Assembly (NCBI RefSeq): GCF_900182565.1
Contig: NZ_FXTI01000002.1
Location: 409,966 to 473,965, forward strand
Source of the DNA: Melghirimyces algeriensis
Lineage (GTDB): Bacteria; Bacillota; Bacilli; Thermoactinomycetales; DSM-45169
Direction: 5' to 3'
Length of the DNA stretch: 64,000 nucleotides
Made by a program: the position numbers and the translations under genes
Notes under the pieces: generated by a model
Seen by the model: the letters and a program-made list of their open reading frames with translations, nothing else
Database searches by the model: none
Told to the model about the DNA's origin: nothing
Shown: one piece after another, positions 61,505-64,000 of the stretch
Layout of the letters: every line of letters starts with the position of its first letter
Numbering within the stretch: the stretch's first letter is position 1

Positions 61505-62126
61505 GTTTGTATCGTACCTATAAGGAATTGAAACTATCTGTAGGTATCCCCAGATCGTTTGTGTGCTCTGGTTTGTATCGTACCTATAAGGAATTGAAAC
61601 AGGCAGCGCGGCAACTCAACAACAGTAGGTGATACGGAGTTTGTATCGTACCTATAAGGAATTGAAACTCCAGACCAATATTGATATAGCCCATGGAAGT
61701 TGGCCGTTTGTATCGTACCTATAAGGAATTGAAACATTTCAGTGTCTAATACTTTCAGACGAGCCGTAAGCGCTTGTTTGTATCGTACCTATAAGGAATT
61801 GAAACCTGACAAGTCAACTATAGACTCTTGGATCTTGTTCAGTTTGTATCGTACCTATAAGGAATTGAAACATGAACATCTATGTGAAAGAAGGAGTCGG
61901 CCCCGGTTTGTATCGTACCTATAAGGAATTGAAACTCTGTTCCATGCATCTATTTCCACCGTTTGTATCGTACCTATGAGGGTTTGAAACTAAGTTCACT
62001 GGAAAAGACCACAAGATGCGGGAAGAGAGTTTGTATCCACTTAAAGGGAATTAAAATCTCTCCCTAGTTATCGCCCGCAGTGGGGCGTAGCGGTGTTTGT
62101 ATCATACCCATGAGAAAATAAGATAC
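61505..62126 (+). CRISPR. CRISPR array, ten 30-base repeats, no adjacent cas genes
   Basis: Repeat of 30 bases starting GTTTGTATCGTACCTATAAG and ending GGAATTGAAAC, a type I-B/III-style repeat with the ATTGAAAC tail. Seven perfect repeats start at 61505, 61571, 61639, 61706, 61776, 61842 and 61906. Three degenerate ones begin at 61961, 62029 and about 62095, so the right end is old. Spacers are 34-40 bases, except spacer 7 (61936-61960), which is only 25 bases. No cas gene is in the window. Confidence 0.96.
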
Positions 62127-62150
62127 CTTCCTCTCATTGCCACCATTTTT

Positions 62151-62185
62151 AAACCGGGCGGGATCTGATCCCGCCCGGTTTTTGC
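62151..62185 (+). terminator. Terminator downstream of the CRISPR array
   Basis: AACCGGGCGGGATC and GATCCCGCCCGGTTTTT: very strong stem with a T run in the array direction, probably ending the pre-crRNA. Confidence 0.85.
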
Positions 62186-62273
62186 CATATACCTCCGTTG
62201 TTAAGCCGCATCGATAAACGAAACCAACCCTTTTTCCTTTCCTCTTTTGGATACGATCCGGCAAACCCCTGAC

Positions 62274-62567
62274 CTACTTCGCCTTCTCCCGATAAAACTC
62301 ATGAAACAATTTAATCAGCGCACGCTTTTCAATCCGGGAAACATAAGAACGGGAAATTCCCAACTCCCGCGCAATCTCCCGTTGCGTCCGCTCCTCCCCG
62401 CCGGATAAACCAAACCGCTTACGAATCACTTCCTGTTCCCTTTGATCCAGAATGTGAAGATGTCCATATATTTTTTTCTTTTCAATCATTAACTGAACCG
62501 TTTCCACAATCTCATCCCGGTCTGTTCCCAATACATCGATTAAGGTGATCTCATTAACACCATTCAT
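62274..62567 (-). pseudogene. sigK: C-terminal fragment of sporulation sigma factor sigma-K (spoIIIC-like)
   Basis: 97 codons containing NEITLIDVLGTDRDEIVETV, DQREQEVIRKRFGLSGGEERTQREIARELGISRSYVSRIEKRALIKLFHEFYREKAK, the region 4 of sigma-K/sigma-E. The N-terminal half (regions 1-2) is absent: a stop codon (TAA) lies directly before the ATG and no ribosome site is present. Homology begins at an AATGA motif (62555-62551), the position where B. subtilis sigK is split by the skin element (family knowledge). The rest of sigK would then lie to the right, beyond the window. Confidence 0.75.
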
Positions 62568-62749
62568 TTATCTGTATATTGATTTTGGACAAACATTAAA
62601 TTACCTGAATTGTTACCGAAAAATTTTTAGATAACACAGGAAAAAATGGACAAAAAATAAAAATCTAAGACGAACAACTGAAATAGGATTAAATTGATTT
62701 TATAACAAATCAAGGAGATGAGATATGAAAGAACACGGATGGGAATGGG

Positions 62750-63238
62750 TTGGGGCTACGGTATATCTGGATGCTATACGGTATTATCTGTTTGTTCGTT
62801 CATCGAAAACAGATCGGAGATCGAAATTTCGGACGTCGCGGATTGCTCGGATTGATCGGACTCCCTTTAAAAGCCATTCAAACATACCAGGCGTTTGTCG
62901 GAATTGCTGTGAAAGCTGTAGGCGCGTTTCTTCTATCGGGAGATTCAATAGAGGGAATCGTATACAGCTTTGCATGGTTATCAGTCATTCATGTCCTTGT
63001 AACGGGCATGATCATGGCAACTGTTTCCCTGGTCGCATACTCCAAACAAGGGGTCAACTATTGGTATCTACTCCCGCTGTTTTCCCTCATTTATCAGCCA
63101 TTTCTCGCGTTGGTCCGTTTCTGGGGAACCTTGATCGGGCTGTGGATTATCCTGAAGGATAGTGGTTCTCAAGTCCGTCTGGCCCGATACGATGAAGATC
63201 ATACAGGTCCTGCACAAGAGTATATCGGTACATTTTAA
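62750..63238 (+). pseudogene. Membrane protein, possibly truncated glycosyltransferase
   Basis: 162 codons, several hydrophobic segments (GIVYSFAWLSVIHVLVTGMIM, YWYLLPLFSLIYQPFLALVRFW) resembling the C-terminal membrane part of family 2 glycosyltransferases, without their catalytic domain. The best ribosome site and ATG (62725, AAGGAGAT) are in a different frame that becomes non-hydrophobic, so a frameshift or start loss is likely. Lies inside the proposed skin-like element. Weak assignment. Confidence 0.4.
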
Positions 63239-63239
63239 A

Positions 63240-63362
63240 ATGCACGGTTGGGAGCTGAAAGACATCTAAGGTGATCATCACCCATTTATCAATAAGCAAA
63301 AGGTCACAGTACCACGCTACAAAAATCTTCCTCCAAAATAATTGGGAGCAAATTCGGTTCTT
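63240..63362 (+). pseudogene. hicA: Degenerate HicA toxin gene
   Basis: A single frame reads GWELKDI, stop, GDHHPF, INKQKVTVPRYKNLPPK, stop, then LGANSVL, the HicA motifs (GWELKDIKGDHH and VTVPHPKKDLP) with two internal stops. It immediately precedes the hicB-like frame, in the usual hicA-hicB order. Confidence 0.65.
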
Positions 63363-63397
63363 CCACTTCTCTCCCCTGAGGAAAAAGGAGTGTTACC

Positions 63398-63845
63398 ATG
63401 ACAAAAAGAAAAGACCGCTATGTTTTTCCAGCCATCTTTGAATACACTGACTCTGGCATTGGTGTAACATTTCCCGATCTTCCCGGTTGTGTCTCCGTTG
63501 GAGAAAATGATGCGGATGCATATCGTATGGCGAAGGAAGCTCTATCCCTCCACTTGTACGGTATGGAGGAAGACGGTGATGAAATTCCCAAACCCACCCC
63601 TGTTCATAAAGTAGAAAAAGAAGATCCCAACGAAGCTGTTGTCTTCATTGATGTATGGATGCCACCCTTTCGGGATGAAATGGAGAAAAAACCATCAAAA
63701 AACCGTAACCGTTCCTCGATGGCTGAACAAAATGGCGGAAATTAACGGCTTAAACTTCGCTCCACTATTCTTTGAAACAACATTCCGGAATGATCCGAAA
63801 AAGGCGAATAGGACTAATCCTACTCGATTTTTTCTTTTCCATTGA
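63398..63845 (+). pseudogene. hicB: Frameshifted HicB antitoxin gene
   Basis: Starts at ATG with AAAAGGAG upstream. The first ~95 codons are a good HicB partial-RNase-H domain (YVFPAIFEYTDSGIGVTFPDLPGCVSVGEND, ALSLHLYGMEEDG, VFIDVWMPPFRDEME). At an A6 run near 63698 the frame shifts; the homologous continuation KTVTVPRWLNKMAEINGLNF is in another frame. One fewer A would restore it, though the C-terminus beyond it then runs into a terminator, so the gene is probably dead. Confidence 0.7.
63803..63833 (+). terminator. Terminator after the hicAB remnant
   Basis: CGAATAGGA, CTAA, TCCTACTCG then ATTTTTTC: near-perfect stem with a T run. Confidence 0.75.
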
Positions 63846-63909
63846 GTGGTTTGTCTATCCTATTCTTCTACTACATGGTAAAATATTCATAGGCAAGGGA
63901 GAACAGAAA

Positions 63910-63953
63910 AGCCTCACCGCCAGGGCCGAGTTTACGGCAAAGGGGGTGAGGCT
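63910..63953 (+). promoter_or_regulatory. Hairpin sequestering the ribosome binding site
   Basis: AGCCTCACC (63910-63918) is complementary to GGTGAGGCT (63945-63953), which contains the ribosome binding site and abuts the ATG at 63954. Such a structure should repress translation until opened, as in several type I toxin mRNAs. Confidence 0.55.
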
Positions 63954-64000
63954 ATGGAATGGCTGCAAGGAATTGCGGCGATCATCGTCGCAATTGTTGC
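63954..64000 (+). CDS. Start of a small hydrophobic protein (partial)
   Basis: ATG directly after GGGGGTGAGG; the visible codons read MEWLQGIAAIIVAIV, a hydrophobic N-terminus. Size and family cannot be judged because the window ends. Its leader resembles those of small holin-like or type I toxins. Confidence 0.5.
   Translation, partial: MEWLQGIAAIIVAIV

Noticed and set aside
61534..61924. Minus- and plus-strand frames of 60-67 codons in the CRISPR region
   Set aside because: They are translations of the repeats themselves.

Overview
The window looks like chromosome of a Gram-positive, endospore-forming member of the Bacillales, possibly a Thermoactinomycetaceae-type organism (inference from gene content and order; no marker RNA gene is present). 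Supporting evidence: an HrcA/CIRCE heat-shock start, the block hemW-lepA-yqxA-spoIIP-gpr-rpsT, the block yqeG-yqeH-aroE-nadD-yqeK-rsfS, comER/comEA/comEC, T-box leaders, a SAM-I riboswitch, a sporulation sigma-K fragment and a CotF-like coat protein.

Layout. 0-8 kb: hrcA start, hemW, lepA, yqxA, spoIIP, gpr (all minus), rpsT (plus), trpS with a Trp T-box. 8-18 kb: ccdC, an acyl-CoA synthetase, DUF523, holA, an ECF sigma/anti-sigma pair, psuK-psuG (pseudouridine catabolism), comEC. 18-32 kb: a class A PBP, dcd, a SAM-riboswitch-controlled metY-metI-metC operon, rocD, comEA/comER, an RpiR regulator with a GSA-aminotransferase-like enzyme behind a long palindromic operator. 32-41 kb: leuS with a Leu T-box, the rsfS-yqeK-nadD-aroE-yqeH-yqeG operon, and a DeoR/HAD operon. 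41-49 kb: a DUF4397 protein, odhAB, and a TrpD2/ANTAR operon. 49-57 kb: nitrate assimilation, with a NarK-type transporter, a giant frame joining assimilatory nitrate reductase to the nitrite reductase large subunit, the NirD small subunit and uroporphyrinogen-III methyltransferase. 57-64 kb: accessory material, with small unknown genes, a coat protein, an SNase-like gene and its decayed paralogue, a ferritin-like/cupin protein, a CRISPR array without cas genes, a C-terminal sigK fragment that looks like one edge of a skin-type element, decayed hicAB, and the start of a small hydrophobic protein behind a hairpin that sequesters its ribosome binding site.

The most interesting items are: (1) the continuous NasC-NirB frame, which would put nitrate-to-ammonium chemistry in one polypeptide but retains an internal ribosome binding site and start, and has a TGA one frame away at the junction; (2) an ANTAR-type two-hairpin leader plus terminator in front of the nitrate genes, divergent from an ANTAR-protein gene; (3) three copies of a ~210-226 bp non-coding element with imperfect terminal inverted repeats, each abutting an intrinsic terminator and two of them flanked by duplicated terminator sequence; (4) the sigK fragment starting exactly at an AATGA motif; (5) a lox/dif-like palindrome at the end of the nitrate locus.

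Most genes lie on the minus strand in operons with overlapping or closely spaced frames. Several apparent frameshifts fall at A homopolymers (hicB, a small gene at 57.4 kb), so a few broken genes could be sequence errors.
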